Below, one piece after another: positions 34,968 to 43,974 of a stretch of DNA of 64,000 nt. The position numbers and the translations under genes were made by a program. Origin of the DNA: an uncultured Phascolarctobacterium sp. (GTDB lineage: Bacteria > Bacillota > Negativicutes > Acidaminococcales > Acidaminococcaceae); the NCBI RefSeq assembly GCF_900770955.1, contig NZ_CAAGLX010000010.1, positions 23,938 through 87,937 on the forward strand, written 5' to 3'. The notes beneath the pieces are model-generated. The model made no database searches. It was not told the origin of the DNA and saw only the letters and a program-made list of their open reading frames with translations. Each line of letters begins with the position of its first letter. The stretch's first letter is position 1.

Positions 34968-36018
34968 CCTGCTTCACCTCCGCTTTTTCCAAGGCCTTGG
35001 CAACCTTGACGATATTCAGCTGCACCGGACACTTCTGCAGGCAGCGTCCGCAGCCGACGCAAGCATATTCACCCTCATTGTTTTCAGGGAAATATACCAG
35101 CTTATGCATATAACGCTGGCGGAAGCGCTCCACCTTCGTCTTACGCGGGCTGCCATGCGCCATCAGCGTAAAATCCTTCGCCATGCAGCTGTCCCAGCAG
35201 CGATAGCGCTGCGTGCGCTCCTCTGTCTCCTGATAATCACGGATATCATAGCAATGACAGGTGGGGCACACATAGGTGCAGGTACAGCAGGACAGGCAGC
35301 CTGCAGCCAGCTGCTCCCAGATTTTGCTGTTGAATACCTTCAGCTCATCCTTCGTCAGCTCGTCATTCACCTTGAAATCATGCAAAGGCAGTACGCTCAA
35401 AATTTTCTGCGTCTGCTCCTTTTGCTCGCTGACTGCTTTTGCAGAAGCAGCTTCCGCCTCAGCCAGCACACCGCCCTCAACAAGCTTCGCTGTCAGCTCC
35501 TCGCCCTTAGCTGTTACAGCCTGCCAGTAAAGCTCCTCGCCCACTAGCCAAGTCTGCACATCCGTCTCCGGAGCGCCTGCGTCAATGCCAAAGGCGTGGC
35601 AGAAGCAAGTTTCTTCGGGAGCACTGCAGCCTAAACCGATAAGCACGCATTGCTCGCGTCTTGTCTTGTAATATGTATCAACAGGTGCCTTTAAGAACAC
35701 CTTGTCTAAAATTTTAAAGCTGCGCGCATCGCAGGCACGCACGCCCATAACAATGGCAGTACCAACAGGCGGAACATTCTGCTCCAATGCCAGCTCCTTG
35801 CCGCTCGTCTTAAAGGTCAGCAGATTTTCTACCTGCGGGAAAAAAACATCCTTCACGCTGCGGCTCGTCAGCGGCGCATCCAGCGCAACCTCCACACCCT
35901 TGCAGTAGGGAGCAAAGTCGGCATGACCGCTCTTATCCTTATAGGGCAGCAGCAGTGTGCCAATATTTTGCAAAGCTGCATATAAAACAGGCAGCTTCTC
36001 CTTTGCTATCTTATACAT
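34960..36018 (-). CDS. flxB: Iron-sulfur subunit FlxB (AsrA-like, two 4Fe-4S)
   Basis: A 352-residue protein like AsrA and the FlxB subunit. Its N-terminal two thirds carry VGVRACDARSFKILDKVF near 93 and ECCFC-like LGCSAPEETCFCHAFG near 130-140. Two ferredoxin sites follow: CLSCCTCTYVCPTC near 241 and CVGCGRCLQKCPVQ near 326. It should pass electrons from FlxA to the FlxD/HdrA part. It overlaps both neighbours by 8 bases, indicating coupled synthesis. Confidence 0.82.
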   Translation of the reverse strand: MYKIAKEKLPVLYAALQNIGTLLLPYKDKSGHADFAPYCKGVEVALDAPLTSRSVKDVFFPQVENLLTFKTSGKELALEQNVPPVGTAIVMGVRACDARSFKILDKVFLKAPVDTYYKTRREQCVLIGLGCSAPEETCFCHAFGIDAGAPETDVQTWLVGEELYWQAVTAKGEELTAKLVEGGVLAEAEAASAKAVSEQKEQTQKILSVLPLHDFKVNDELTKDELKVFNSKIWEQLAAGCLSCCTCTYVCPTCHCYDIRDYQETEERTQRYRCWDSCMAKDFTLMAHGSPRKTKVERFRQRYMHKLVYFPENNEGEYACVGCGRCLQKCPVQLNIVKVAKALEKAEVKQDV

Positions 36019-37000
36019 GCTGCGCCCTCCCTTCTACCGCACTATTGGCTTCCGGATCATTCTGCTTAAAGCTTACCTGCGGTGCAGGTGTTTCGCTGTC
36101 AGCCCCGGCCTGATATTGGCCGAAGAAGCTGTTGATATCCTTCATAAACTTCATATTCAGCAGCTCCAAATGAATTCCCTGCGGACAAACGCGTGCACAT
36201 TCGCCGCAGCCGGTGCAGCGACCTGCAACGTGGAAGGCACGGATGATATGATACATCTGTTCTTCTACCTCGTCAGCATGCGCCTTGCCTGCTACCGGAG
36301 TATCGGGCTTATCAAAAATACACTGCTCACAGCTGCATGCCGGGCAGATATCACGGCAGGCATTGCAGCGGATGCACTTGGACAGCTCGCTTTGCCAGAA
36401 GGCGAAGCGCTCCTCGGGGCTCATCGCTTCAATCTCCTTGACCTTAGCGAATTTATCGCCGGTGAACTGCGGTACAGGCAGCGGCTCAGCCAGCTCCTCA
36501 TCCGCAATTTTATAAGCTGCGCCCTTGCACATCAGGCATTTGTTCAGCAGCACATCAGCCTTTGCCAGACGCTTTTCGCCATAGGCAGTGCTCGCAACAA
36601 CCTCGTCGCCTTCAACGCTCACGCTGATAATACCCTTAGCGCCGGCAGCCTTTATCTTATTGATATCCAGCATACCGCTGCAGGGAGTGCCGATTGCGTA
36701 AACAAGCTCACGCTTAATGCGGTTGTCCTTCAGCAGCTGGTTCACGCCATATGTATCGCAGGGCTTTAAGAAAACAGCTGTCTTCTTGCCAGCATGACTT
36801 GTTTCGATTAAATATTTGCAGAGATTGGCAGGGCAGAACTCGTTATAGACCAGCTTATCGCACTCGTCCGCATTATCAACGGCAGCAGGTGCGTTATCGT
36901 AAAAGAATTCGCCTGCCTGCCATGCCAGCACACGTTCTGCAGTGCCCTCTGCCAACAGCTCTGCTGCACGCTTCTGCAGCAGCTTTTCTATTTTTTGCAT
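36011..37000 (-). CDS. flxC: Iron-sulfur subunit FlxC-like (4Fe-4S protein with FrhB-like region)
   Basis: A 329-residue protein. The first 170 residues (FLKPCDTYGVNQLL near 78, GTPCSGM near 103, NKCLMCKG) resemble F420-hydrogenase beta-type or CoB-CoM-related ferredoxin reductases. Two [4Fe-4S] sites follow: CIRCNACRDICPACSC near 216 and CTGCGECARVCPQG near 265. The position between flxB and flxD matches FlxC. The exact partner contacts are unknown. Confidence 0.78.
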   Translation of the reverse strand: MQKIEKLLQKRAAELLAEGTAERVLAWQAGEFFYDNAPAAVDNADECDKLVYNEFCPANLCKYLIETSHAGKKTAVFLKPCDTYGVNQLLKDNRIKRELVYAIGTPCSGMLDINKIKAAGAKGIISVSVEGDEVVASTAYGEKRLAKADVLLNKCLMCKGAAYKIADEELAEPLPVPQFTGDKFAKVKEIEAMSPEERFAFWQSELSKCIRCNACRDICPACSCEQCIFDKPDTPVAGKAHADEVEEQMYHIIRAFHVAGRCTGCGECARVCPQGIHLELLNMKFMKDINSFFGQYQAGADSETPAPQVSFKQNDPEANSAVEGRAQHV

Positions 37001-37425
37001 CGCAAATCCCTCAACTTTACATTCTCACCTAATGCCGCAATATGCTCGGCAAAATCGTTCATCACCTGTGCAAAGCGTGCGCCCTCGGCCGCACTCACCC
37101 ATTCCACGCGGAAGCGTTCACCGGCCACGCCCAGATAATCAAGCATACTCAGCAGCAGCGTCATACGGCGGCGTGCATAATAGTTGCCTGTAGAATAATG
37201 GCAATCGCCGGGGTGACAACCGCACATGATTACACCGTCCGCGCCACGCTGAAACGCACGCAGGATAAAGAGCGGATTCACTCTGCAGGAGCAGGGAACC
37301 TTGATGATTTTGATATTAGAGGGATAATGCTTACGGGCCGTTCCGGCGCCGTCAGCGCCTGCATAGCTGCACCAGTTGCAGCAGAAGGCCACAATTTTCG
37401 GTTCAAAATTTTTCTTCTCTAGCAT
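36988..37425 (-). CDS. flxD: MvhD-like iron-sulfur subunit FlxD
   Basis: A 145-residue MvhD/hydrogenase delta-subunit family protein with CCNWCSYAGADGAGTARK near 15, CSCRVNPLFILRAFQ near 46 and CGCHPGDCHYSTGN near 68, which give the [2Fe-2S] site. It is the adaptor that delivers electrons to HdrA. All cluster positions are Cys; no selenocysteine is seen. It overlaps hdrA and flxC ends. Confidence 0.88.
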   Translation of the reverse strand: MLEKKNFEPKIVAFCCNWCSYAGADGAGTARKHYPSNIKIIKVPCSCRVNPLFILRAFQRGADGVIMCGCHPGDCHYSTGNYYARRRMTLLLSMLDYLGVAGERFRVEWVSAAEGARFAQVMNDFAEHIAALGENVKLRDLRCKK

Positions 37426-39407
37426 AATGCATCCACCTCTGCCAGAATTTGTTGATTAGTAAAGCCCTGCAAATCCATAGCACCGCAGGGGCAGGCTACC
37501 GTGCAGGCACCGCATCCCTGGCACAGTGCATTGTTCACCACAGCAACAGTACGTGTTTCACGCACGCCCAGCTTAGTGATAACCTGCTTGCTCTCGCCGG
37601 TAATCGCACCATAGGGGCAGACATGCGTGCAAGCCAGGCAGCCACTGCAAATGCTTGTATCGCACTGTGCAGTGCAGGGGTTCGTCAGCAGCTTATCCTT
37701 CGCCAGCAGGCCTACGACCTTAACAGCCGCCGCACCGGCCTGCGAAACAGTTTCTGGAATATCCTTCGGTCCCTGGCATACGCCGCTGAGGAAAATACCT
37801 GCTGTCGGACTTTCAACCGGACGCAGCTTCGGATGCGCCTCTACATAAAAGTCATCGTTATCAATGCTTGCCGTCAGCATTGTTGCCAGCTTATGCGCAT
37901 CAGGCGAAGGCTGCACAGCCGTTGCCAGCACTACTAAATCAGGATTCAGCATCAGCTTGCGACCGCTGTTCAAATCGCTGGCAAAAACAGTCAGCTTGCC
38001 GTCGCCGTCAACAATAACCTTGCCCACCTGACCGCGTACATAATGCACGCCGTATTCCTCTACCGCACGGCGTTGGAACTCGTCAAAGCCCTTGCCTGGA
38101 GTACGTACATCTATATAAAAAACGGTTACATCCACATCAGGATATTTTTCGCGGATATACATTGCATGCTTGGCATTGTACATGCAGCAGATTTTGCTGC
38201 AATAGCTCTTGCCGCGACCGCTCACATCACGCGAGCCTACGCAGGAAACGATAATAACCTTCTTCGGCTCCTTACCGGTAGAAGGGCAAACAAGATGACC
38301 TTCGGTCGGCCCGGCCGCATTCGTCAGACGCTCCAGCTCCAGCGAGGTGATAACGTCCTTGCTGGCACCGTAGCCATATTCGCCGAATTTATCGAGGGGC
38401 ATCGTTTCAAAGCCTGTCGCCAATACAATCGCACCATATTTTTCCGTGATCAGCTCATCGGTCTGCGTGTAATCAATTGCTCCTGCCGGACAGAGCTTAG
38501 AGCAGATACCGCACTTGCCTGTCTTGAACTTGATGCAGGCCTCGCGGTCGATTACAGGAACCTTGGGAATAGCCTGAGCAAAGGGAATATAGATCGCGCC
38601 GCGATTCTTCAGGCCCATATCAAACTCGCTCGGAGTTTTGCGGGACGGACATTTTTCGGTACAGATGCCGCAACCGCTACACATATCAGCCTTCACGCTG
38701 CGTGCCTTTTTGCGGATGGTTACATCAAAATTACCTACAAAGCCGCTTACGCTGTCTACCTCGCTATAGGTATAAAGCGTAATATTTTCGTGATTTGCCG
38801 CATCCACCATCTTCGGTGTCAGGATGCAGGCAGAGCAGTCAAGTGTCGGGAAGGTTTTGTCGAGCTGTGCCATGCGGCCACCGATTGTCGGCTCCTTCTC
38901 CACAATATCTACCTTGTAGCCTGCTTCCGCAATATCCAGCGCCGTCTGAATACCGGCGATACCGCCGCCGATAACCAGCGCGCGCTTCACTACCTGGCTT
39001 TCGCCAGGCTTCAGCGCTCCGTTAAAGCGCACCTTGGCAATGGCTGCCTTGGCTAATTTAATTGCTTTAGCTGTAGCCTCGGCCTTATCCTTCAGCACCC
39101 AGGAGCATTGCTCACGGATGTTTGCAATCTCTACCATGTAGGGATTGATACCAACGCCCTCCGCACATTTGCGGAAGGTTGCCTCGTGCATACGCGGCGA
39201 GCAGCTGCAGACAACAAGTCTGTCCAGCTTATAATCTGCCACAGCCTTGCGAATCAGCTCCTGGCCCTGCTCCGAGCACATATATTTATAATCGATAGCA
39301 TAGGCAACGTCAGGAATTTGGCGCACTGCCTCTACCACCTGGGCAACATCTACCGTGCCGGCGATGTTGCTGCCACACCAACAAACAAAAACACCAATCT
39401 TTTGCAC
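37419..39407 (-). CDS. hdrA: HdrA-like flavin-based electron-bifurcating subunit
   Basis: A 662-residue HdrA. N-terminal VFVCWCGSNIAG; FAD loop VIGGGIAGIQTALDIAEAG near 147; GGRMAQLDKTFPTLDC near 177; ferredoxin sites CSGCGICTEKC near 241, CGICSKLC near 298, CSGCLACTHVC near 590 and CQGCGACTVAC near 633. HdrA carries the bifurcating FAD in methanogens and Flx-Hdr bacteria, splitting electrons between ferredoxin and HdrB. Start is GTG with GGGGGAAG upstream. Lies between hdrC and flxD. Confidence 0.92.
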   Translation of the reverse strand: MQKIGVFVCWCGSNIAGTVDVAQVVEAVRQIPDVAYAIDYKYMCSEQGQELIRKAVADYKLDRLVVCSCSPRMHEATFRKCAEGVGINPYMVEIANIREQCSWVLKDKAEATAKAIKLAKAAIAKVRFNGALKPGESQVVKRALVIGGGIAGIQTALDIAEAGYKVDIVEKEPTIGGRMAQLDKTFPTLDCSACILTPKMVDAANHENITLYTYSEVDSVSGFVGNFDVTIRKKARSVKADMCSGCGICTEKCPSRKTPSEFDMGLKNRGAIYIPFAQAIPKVPVIDREACIKFKTGKCGICSKLCPAGAIDYTQTDELITEKYGAIVLATGFETMPLDKFGEYGYGASKDVITSLELERLTNAAGPTEGHLVCPSTGKEPKKVIIVSCVGSRDVSGRGKSYCSKICCMYNAKHAMYIREKYPDVDVTVFYIDVRTPGKGFDEFQRRAVEEYGVHYVRGQVGKVIVDGDGKLTVFASDLNSGRKLMLNPDLVVLATAVQPSPDAHKLATMLTASIDNDDFYVEAHPKLRPVESPTAGIFLSGVCQGPKDIPETVSQAGAAAVKVVGLLAKDKLLTNPCTAQCDTSICSGCLACTHVCPYGAITGESKQVITKLGVRETRTVAVVNNALCQGCGACTVACPCGAMDLQGFTNQQILAEVDALC

Positions 39408-39418
39408 GTAGCTTCCCC

Positions 39419-39808
39419 CTATTTATTGTATTTTCTAAAGGCTGCAACCAAAAGCTGCTGCGGCATATTGCTCGGATAATGCTCCACGCTTTCGGCAGGC
39501 AGCTTGTTTTTGCCCTGCTGACGAATCTGCAGCAGGCGCAGCGCCTCCATAATACGCGCCGGACTCACGCCGCGCGGACAGCGCTCCTCGCACGCCATGC
39601 ATGACAGACATTGCCACGGTGCGTCAGCCTCCAGCAGCTCGGACGCATACCCACTGTTTAAATCCCACACTACGCGGTGGGGCAGCAAATCCATTTTAGA
39701 CGCAGCTTCACAGTTCGCACTGCAGCGGCCGCATTGCATGCAGCGCTGTACGTCGGTAGCAGCAAGGCGCAGAATATCTTCTGTCAATTGCTTTTCATCA
39801 ACAACCAT
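39419..39808 (-). CDS. hdrC: HdrC-like iron-sulfur subunit
   Basis: A 129-residue protein with two [4Fe-4S] sites, CMQCGRCSANC near 23 and CLSCMACEERC near 69, the HdrC layout, and a helical C-terminus. It links HdrA to HdrB. ATG at 39808 is set by GGAGG eight bases before; a 29-codon extension upstream overlaps hdrB in another frame and is ignored. It overlaps the end of hdrB by 11 bases. Confidence 0.88.
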   Translation of the reverse strand: MVVDEKQLTEDILRLAATDVQRCMQCGRCSANCEAASKMDLLPHRVVWDLNSGYASELLEADAPWQCLSCMACEERCPRGVSPARIMEALRLLQIRQQGKNKLPAESVEHYPSNMPQQLLVAAFRKYNK

Positions 39809-40610
39809 TATTCTGCACCTCCTTGCTGATATCAACGCCAAGCGCTTCCGCCAAAAGCTCCGTAAAGTAACGTGTCGGCAGGCTGCCTGCGGCACCGTTG
39901 GCCGTCAGGTTATACGCACACAGCGGGCAGGCCGTAACAAGCTCCTGCGCACCGCAGCTTACGGCATTATTTTTAATGTCACTGACGAGCTGCTCACACT
40001 GCGCTTTATCCTTCAGCGCCAGATAACCGCCGCAGCATTCATTGCGCATGCCGTAAATAACCGGCTCTGCACCCAGCGCTTTTATAAAGCCTTCCATAAC
40101 AATTGGACTTTCTACGTCATCGAGGGCCAAAACTGCTCCCGGTCTAAGCAACAAACAACCATAATAAGCGCCAACCCTGCGTTCCTTTAACGGATGGCTC
40201 ACAAGCTGCGCCAGTTTTTCCCAACCAATTTCATCACGTAAAACCTCCAGGTAATGCAAAACCCGTGTTTGACCGGCATAAGGCTCTTCTAACTGCAGAT
40301 AATTATTCACCTTTTGGCGAATCTCCGCATTCGTTGCCATATCGTGGTTAACACGTTTGATGACATGGTAGCACGCACTACACAGCGTCACAAGAACGCC
40401 GCCGTTTTCACGCGCCGCCACAAGCGCACGCACCGCACTCAAACGCTCGGCAATAGCATCAGGCGCCATCGGGTAAACCGCACCGCAGCACTGCCATTCC
40501 GGCAGCTCCGTCAGCGGAAAGCCAAGCACCTCAGCACAGCGTCGTGCTGCCATATCCAGCTGCTTCGCCTTCGTCGACAGCGTACAGCCAGGATAATAAT
40601 TATAAATCAT
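39798..40610 (-). CDS. hdrB: HdrB-like CCG-domain subunit (non-cubane 4Fe-4S)
   Basis: A 270-residue protein with two CCG motifs: YYPGCTLS ... WQCCGAV ... CSACYH in the first half and YGCLLLR ... NECCGGY ... CPLCAYN in the second. In methanogens each binds a non-cubane [4Fe-4S] cluster that reduces CoM-S-S-CoB. Bacteria lack that disulfide, so a DsrC-like or other thiol partner is usual, but none is encoded nearby. It opens the hdr-flx operon with GGAGGG before ATG. Confidence 0.9.
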   Translation of the reverse strand: MIYNYYPGCTLSTKAKQLDMAARRCAEVLGFPLTELPEWQCCGAVYPMAPDAIAERLSAVRALVAARENGGVLVTLCSACYHVIKRVNHDMATNAEIRQKVNNYLQLEEPYAGQTRVLHYLEVLRDEIGWEKLAQLVSHPLKERRVGAYYGCLLLRPGAVLALDDVESPIVMEGFIKALGAEPVIYGMRNECCGGYLALKDKAQCEQLVSDIKNNAVSCGAQELVTACPLCAYNLTANGAAGSLPTRYFTELLAEALGVDISKEVQNNGC

Positions 40611-40889
40611 CGTCTTTCCCTCCTTCGCAAAGGATATAAAACAACCTTGACCAAAAAATTGCTTTATTATGTATTTATTCTACATTAATTCTGAAAATAC
40701 TGCTAGTAGCAAATAAAAATTTTCTTATTTGCCGTCGGCAGACAATACATAATGAAAATATCTGGCATCTGTCAGCATCTCCATTTACATCTCTTGGACT
40801 TTTTAAGAAAATTCTATAGTACGCGCAAGGAGAAAAGATGGTATAGCTTGTATATTATCAGCATTTTCTGCATCCAACTGGCAGCAAAG

Positions 40890-40929
40890 CTTCGGTGAAA
40901 ATAGCATCGCGATGTTGTTTTCACCGAAG
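40890..40929 (+). repeat. 40-nt hairpin, left copy flanking the DUF4143 gene
   Basis: CTTCGGTGAAAA and TTTTCACCGAAG form a 12-bp stem around a 16-base middle that contains the palindrome CATCGCGATG. The same sequence, with one loop change and a compensated terminal pair, recurs at 42261. The remaining 280 bases between hdrB and this site hold no gene I can support. Confidence 0.8.
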
Positions 40930-41000
40930 TTTTGTTATATAATGAACTTACAATAATGAAAACTGCTATCGTTCTATATATTTCTAAAGGAGGATCTGTC

Positions 41001-42251
41001 ATGTATATCAAACGCTATGTTGAGCAAACCATCCTTGATGCAGCAGCATCGTTCCCTTGCATAGTCATCTATGGACCACGACAAGTCGGCAAGTCAACAA
41101 CGATTAATATGCTATTCGGTGATAAAATTCCTATGGTCACCCTTGATGACGCAGAGGAGCGCGCTCTAGCCATTAATAATCCACGCTTGTTTCTTGAACA
41201 ATACGGCTGGCCTGTAATTATTGATGAAATTCAAAAAGCACCTAATCTGCTGGATGAAATAAAAATTAAAATAGATGAACAGCGTTTAGTCTGGCTGCGT
41301 AACAACGAAAAAAGACAAATTATGTATATTTTAACCGGCTCTAACCGTTTTGAGCTACAGGAAGGTATCAGCGATTCCCTTGCAGGCAGATGTGGAGTAA
41401 TCGAAATGCTTTCTCTTTCACAGGCAGAAAAATATGCTTATCCCAATAACCTGTTTTCTGCTGATATCCAAAAATTAATAGAATTAGAACGCAGCAAAAA
41501 AATTTCTTATAGAACCAGGCGAGAAATTTATCAGGATATCTTTAATGGCGGCATGCCGGATATTTTTACAGGCATCTCTAAACGAGATATTTATTTCAAA
41601 GCATATGTCGATACATATATTGAAAAAGATGTCCGTAAGCTTATTGCTGCTTCCAGTGAAATGCAGTTCAGAAACTTTATTTCTATTGTCGCGTTAAGAA
41701 CTGCACAAGAACTGCATTATGACGAAATTGCCCGCAATGTCGGTATAGATGTAAGAACATGCAAAAAATGGATTTCTATTTTAGAAACCTCGGGTATTAT
41801 TTACCTGCTGCAACCATATATGGCTAACATTTCTAACCGCATTATTAAAGCACCAAAAATGTATTTTTTGGATACGGGACTCTGCGCTTATCTCTGCAAA
41901 TGGCCTAATGCGGAAATGTTGGAGAAATGCGCTATGAGCGGCGCTTTTTACGAAACATATATTGTCAGCGAACTCGTCAAAAATTTTTACGCACATGGTA
42001 AAACTCCTAAGGATTTCCTGTTCTATTATAGGGATACTGACCAAAAGGAAATTGATCTATTATATGTTGACGGTTCTAACATCTGTCCAATTGAAATAAA
42101 GCAAGGTATAGCGCCTAAAAAAGCAACAAAAAACTTTAGCGTTCTGAATAAGTATCATCTTAATATTACTACCGGTTTAGTTATTGATTCTTGTGATAAG
42201 ATAAGACCTATCAATGAGCAAACCTACTATATACCTGTATATCTGATTTAA
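41001..42251 (+). CDS. AAA-type ATPase with DUF4143 domain
   Basis: A 416-residue protein. Walker A IYGPRQVGKSTT near 23-34, Walker B-type PVIIDEIQKAPNLLDEIK near 71-88, sensor region ILTGSNRFEL near 115, then the DUF4143 domain to the end (YVDTYIEKDVRKL near 206, ETYIVSELVKNF near 319, EIDLLY near 354, a PD-(D/E)XK-like segment). Function of the family is unknown; it occurs in mobile or defence-like settings. ATG 41001 follows AAAGGAGG. Identical hairpins flank the gene. Confidence 0.85.
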   Translation: MYIKRYVEQTILDAAASFPCIVIYGPRQVGKSTTINMLFGDKIPMVTLDDAEERALAINNPRLFLEQYGWPVIIDEIQKAPNLLDEIKIKIDEQRLVWLRNNEKRQIMYILTGSNRFELQEGISDSLAGRCGVIEMLSLSQAEKYAYPNNLFSADIQKLIELERSKKISYRTRREIYQDIFNGGMPDIFTGISKRDIYFKAYVDTYIEKDVRKLIAASSEMQFRNFISIVALRTAQELHYDEIARNVGIDVRTCKKWISILETSGIIYLLQPYMANISNRIIKAPKMYFLDTGLCAYLCKWPNAEMLEKCAMSGAFYETYIVSELVKNFYAHGKTPKDFLFYYRDTDQKEIDLLYVDGSNICPIEIKQGIAPKKATKNFSVLNKYHLNITTGLVIDSCDKIRPINEQTYYIPVYLI

Positions 42252-42260
42252 ACTTTAAAA

Positions 42261-42300
42261 ATTCGGTGAAAATAGCATTGCGATGTTGTTTTCACCGAAT
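42261..42300 (+). repeat. 40-nt hairpin, right copy flanking the DUF4143 gene
   Basis: ATTCGGTGAAAA and TTTTCACCGAAT form a 12-bp stem, followed by T-runs that make it terminator-like. Against the left copy the closing C-G pair has become A-T, a compensatory change, and CATCGCGATG reads CATTGCGATG. Confidence 0.8.
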
Positions 42301-42370
42301 TTTTTTATACAGAGGTCTACCGCTCCCTAAGGAAAAGTTAATCCTATAACCAAATTAAAATTACGCATAC

Positions 42371-42403
42371 AAAAAGAGCTGTTACGAAATCTCGTAACAG
42401 CTC
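42371..42403 (-). terminator. Terminator after the amino-acid symporter gene
   Basis: Minus strand: GAGCTGTTACGA and TCGTAACAGCTC form a perfect 12-bp stem with a 4-base loop and five T. Confidence 0.85.
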
Positions 42404-42416
42404 AAAGAAACAAATA

Positions 42417-43820
42417 TTAATCCCGCCAGTAGTCCAGCTTTTGAGTCAGACCAATCTTGCTGGCCTTGAACTCAGGATTCTTACCGGCATTGCGTTGCTC
42501 GGTGTAATCATCAAGCGCACGCAGAGCAGGACCGCCCAGAATGCAGATAACCGGCAAGTTGATGATTGCCATGAAGCCCATGGTAACATCCGCCAGATCC
42601 CACATAGTACCCATGCTGGAGCCGGCACCGATGAAAATCAGTACGCAGGCCAGAATGCGGTAGCACAGAGTAAAGGTTTTGCCCGGAACACGTTTCAGAA
42701 CATATGCAAAAGCATTATCTACATAATACAGGTTGCCCAGCAGAGTGGTAAAGGCAAACAGTACCATAGATACAGTGATGAACAGCTTAGCATAATCGCC
42801 CATGCTTGCTGCCAAAGCTGCCTGTACATAAGGCGCACCTGCAAGCTCCTTAGTCGGCTCGATGCCGGAGCTCAGGCACATGAAAGCGGTAGCAGTACAA
42901 ATCAGCAAAGTATCAATAAATACGGACAGCATCTGTACCAGGCCTTGCTTAACCGGATGAGAAACGTCAGCAGCAGCAGCAGCGTTCGGTGCGGAACCTA
43001 CACCTGCTTCGTTACTGTACAGACCGCGTTTGATACCGAACATCATGCAGCTGCCGGCAAAGCCGCCGAAAATTGCAGTGAAGTCAAATGCTTCAGCAAA
43101 AATTCTGCCTACAACACCGGGAACCAGGTTGATATGCATAATAGTCAGAATGAAAGCTACAGAAATGTAGATAACGCCCATCAAAGGAACCAGAGTAGAG
43201 GTTGCTTTGATAACGCGCTTGCCGCCGCCCAGCAGGCAATAGCCTACGAGTACAGCTTCTACAGCACCGATAATCCACGGAGTTGTATCCGGATTATAGA
43301 AGCTCAAAGCAGCAAAGGTGGATTGCAGATTGTAGGAGCACAGCATGTTAAAGCCGCAGCCATAGGTTACAATCAGGGCCACAGCAAAGAGAACAGCCAG
43401 ACCACGGCTGCCCAGAGCAGCTTCGATGTAGTATGCAGGGCCGCCGTAGCTGCCGTGCGGACCACGTTTTTTGTAAATCTGTGCCAGGGTGCTTTCAATA
43501 AAAGCAGAAGCGCCGCCGACAACAGCAATAACCCACATCCAGAACACAGCACCATAGCCGCCGAGGCAGATAGCTGTGGAAATACCGATAATATTACCGG
43601 TACCTACACGGGACGCAGTAGATACCATCAAAGCCTGGAAAGAAGAAACCGCACCGGATTCAACAGGCTTCTCCAAAATAACGCGAATAGTTTCCCTAAA
43701 CAAACGTACCTGCACCAGACGAGTACGCAGCGTGTAGTACAGGCCTACACCAATGAGCATAATAATCAGCAAATAACTATACATAAAATTGCTGATTGCT
43801 CCAATGATTTCACCGAACAT
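42417..43820 (-). CDS. Sodium:alanine/glycine symporter (AGCS family)
   Basis: A 467-residue inner-membrane transporter with about ten helices. AGCS family marks: RVGTGNIIGISTAICLGGYGA near 71, GPAYYIEAALG near 126, and IKRGLYSNEAGVGSAPNAAA near 266-285, a signature of the family. It imports alanine, glycine or similar amino acids with Na+. Single gene with GGGGGAG before ATG and a terminator after. Confidence 0.92.
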   Translation of the reverse strand: MFGEIIGAISNFMYSYLLIIMLIGVGLYYTLRTRLVQVRLFRETIRVILEKPVESGAVSSFQALMVSTASRVGTGNIIGISTAICLGGYGAVFWMWVIAVVGGASAFIESTLAQIYKKRGPHGSYGGPAYYIEAALGSRGLAVLFAVALIVTYGCGFNMLCSYNLQSTFAALSFYNPDTTPWIIGAVEAVLVGYCLLGGGKRVIKATSTLVPLMGVIYISVAFILTIMHINLVPGVVGRIFAEAFDFTAIFGGFAGSCMMFGIKRGLYSNEAGVGSAPNAAAAADVSHPVKQGLVQMLSVFIDTLLICTATAFMCLSSGIEPTKELAGAPYVQAALAASMGDYAKLFITVSMVLFAFTTLLGNLYYVDNAFAYVLKRVPGKTFTLCYRILACVLIFIGAGSSMGTMWDLADVTMGFMAIINLPVICILGGPALRALDDYTEQRNAGKNPEFKASKIGLTQKLDYWRD

Positions 43821-43974
43821 AAATGTTGCTCCCCCTTTTTTAGTTTGTTTGTTAATTATAACATATTTATTTGCTTTTCCAAAATTCAGAAAGGACGGCA
43901 GAGCGCAAAGCTAACACTTTTATGCAATATAATAAATTGATTAAGTAATTTTGATAACTTTGCTTTCTGCAACC

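Noticed and set aside
36988..37425. Selenocysteine in MvhD-like or HdrA-like proteins
   Set aside because: All cluster positions are encoded as Cys and no in-frame TGA interrupts the genes.
42441..43940. Plus-strand frame of 499 codons
   Set aside because: Mirror of the symporter gene, rich in Gln/Asn/His with no recognisable domain.
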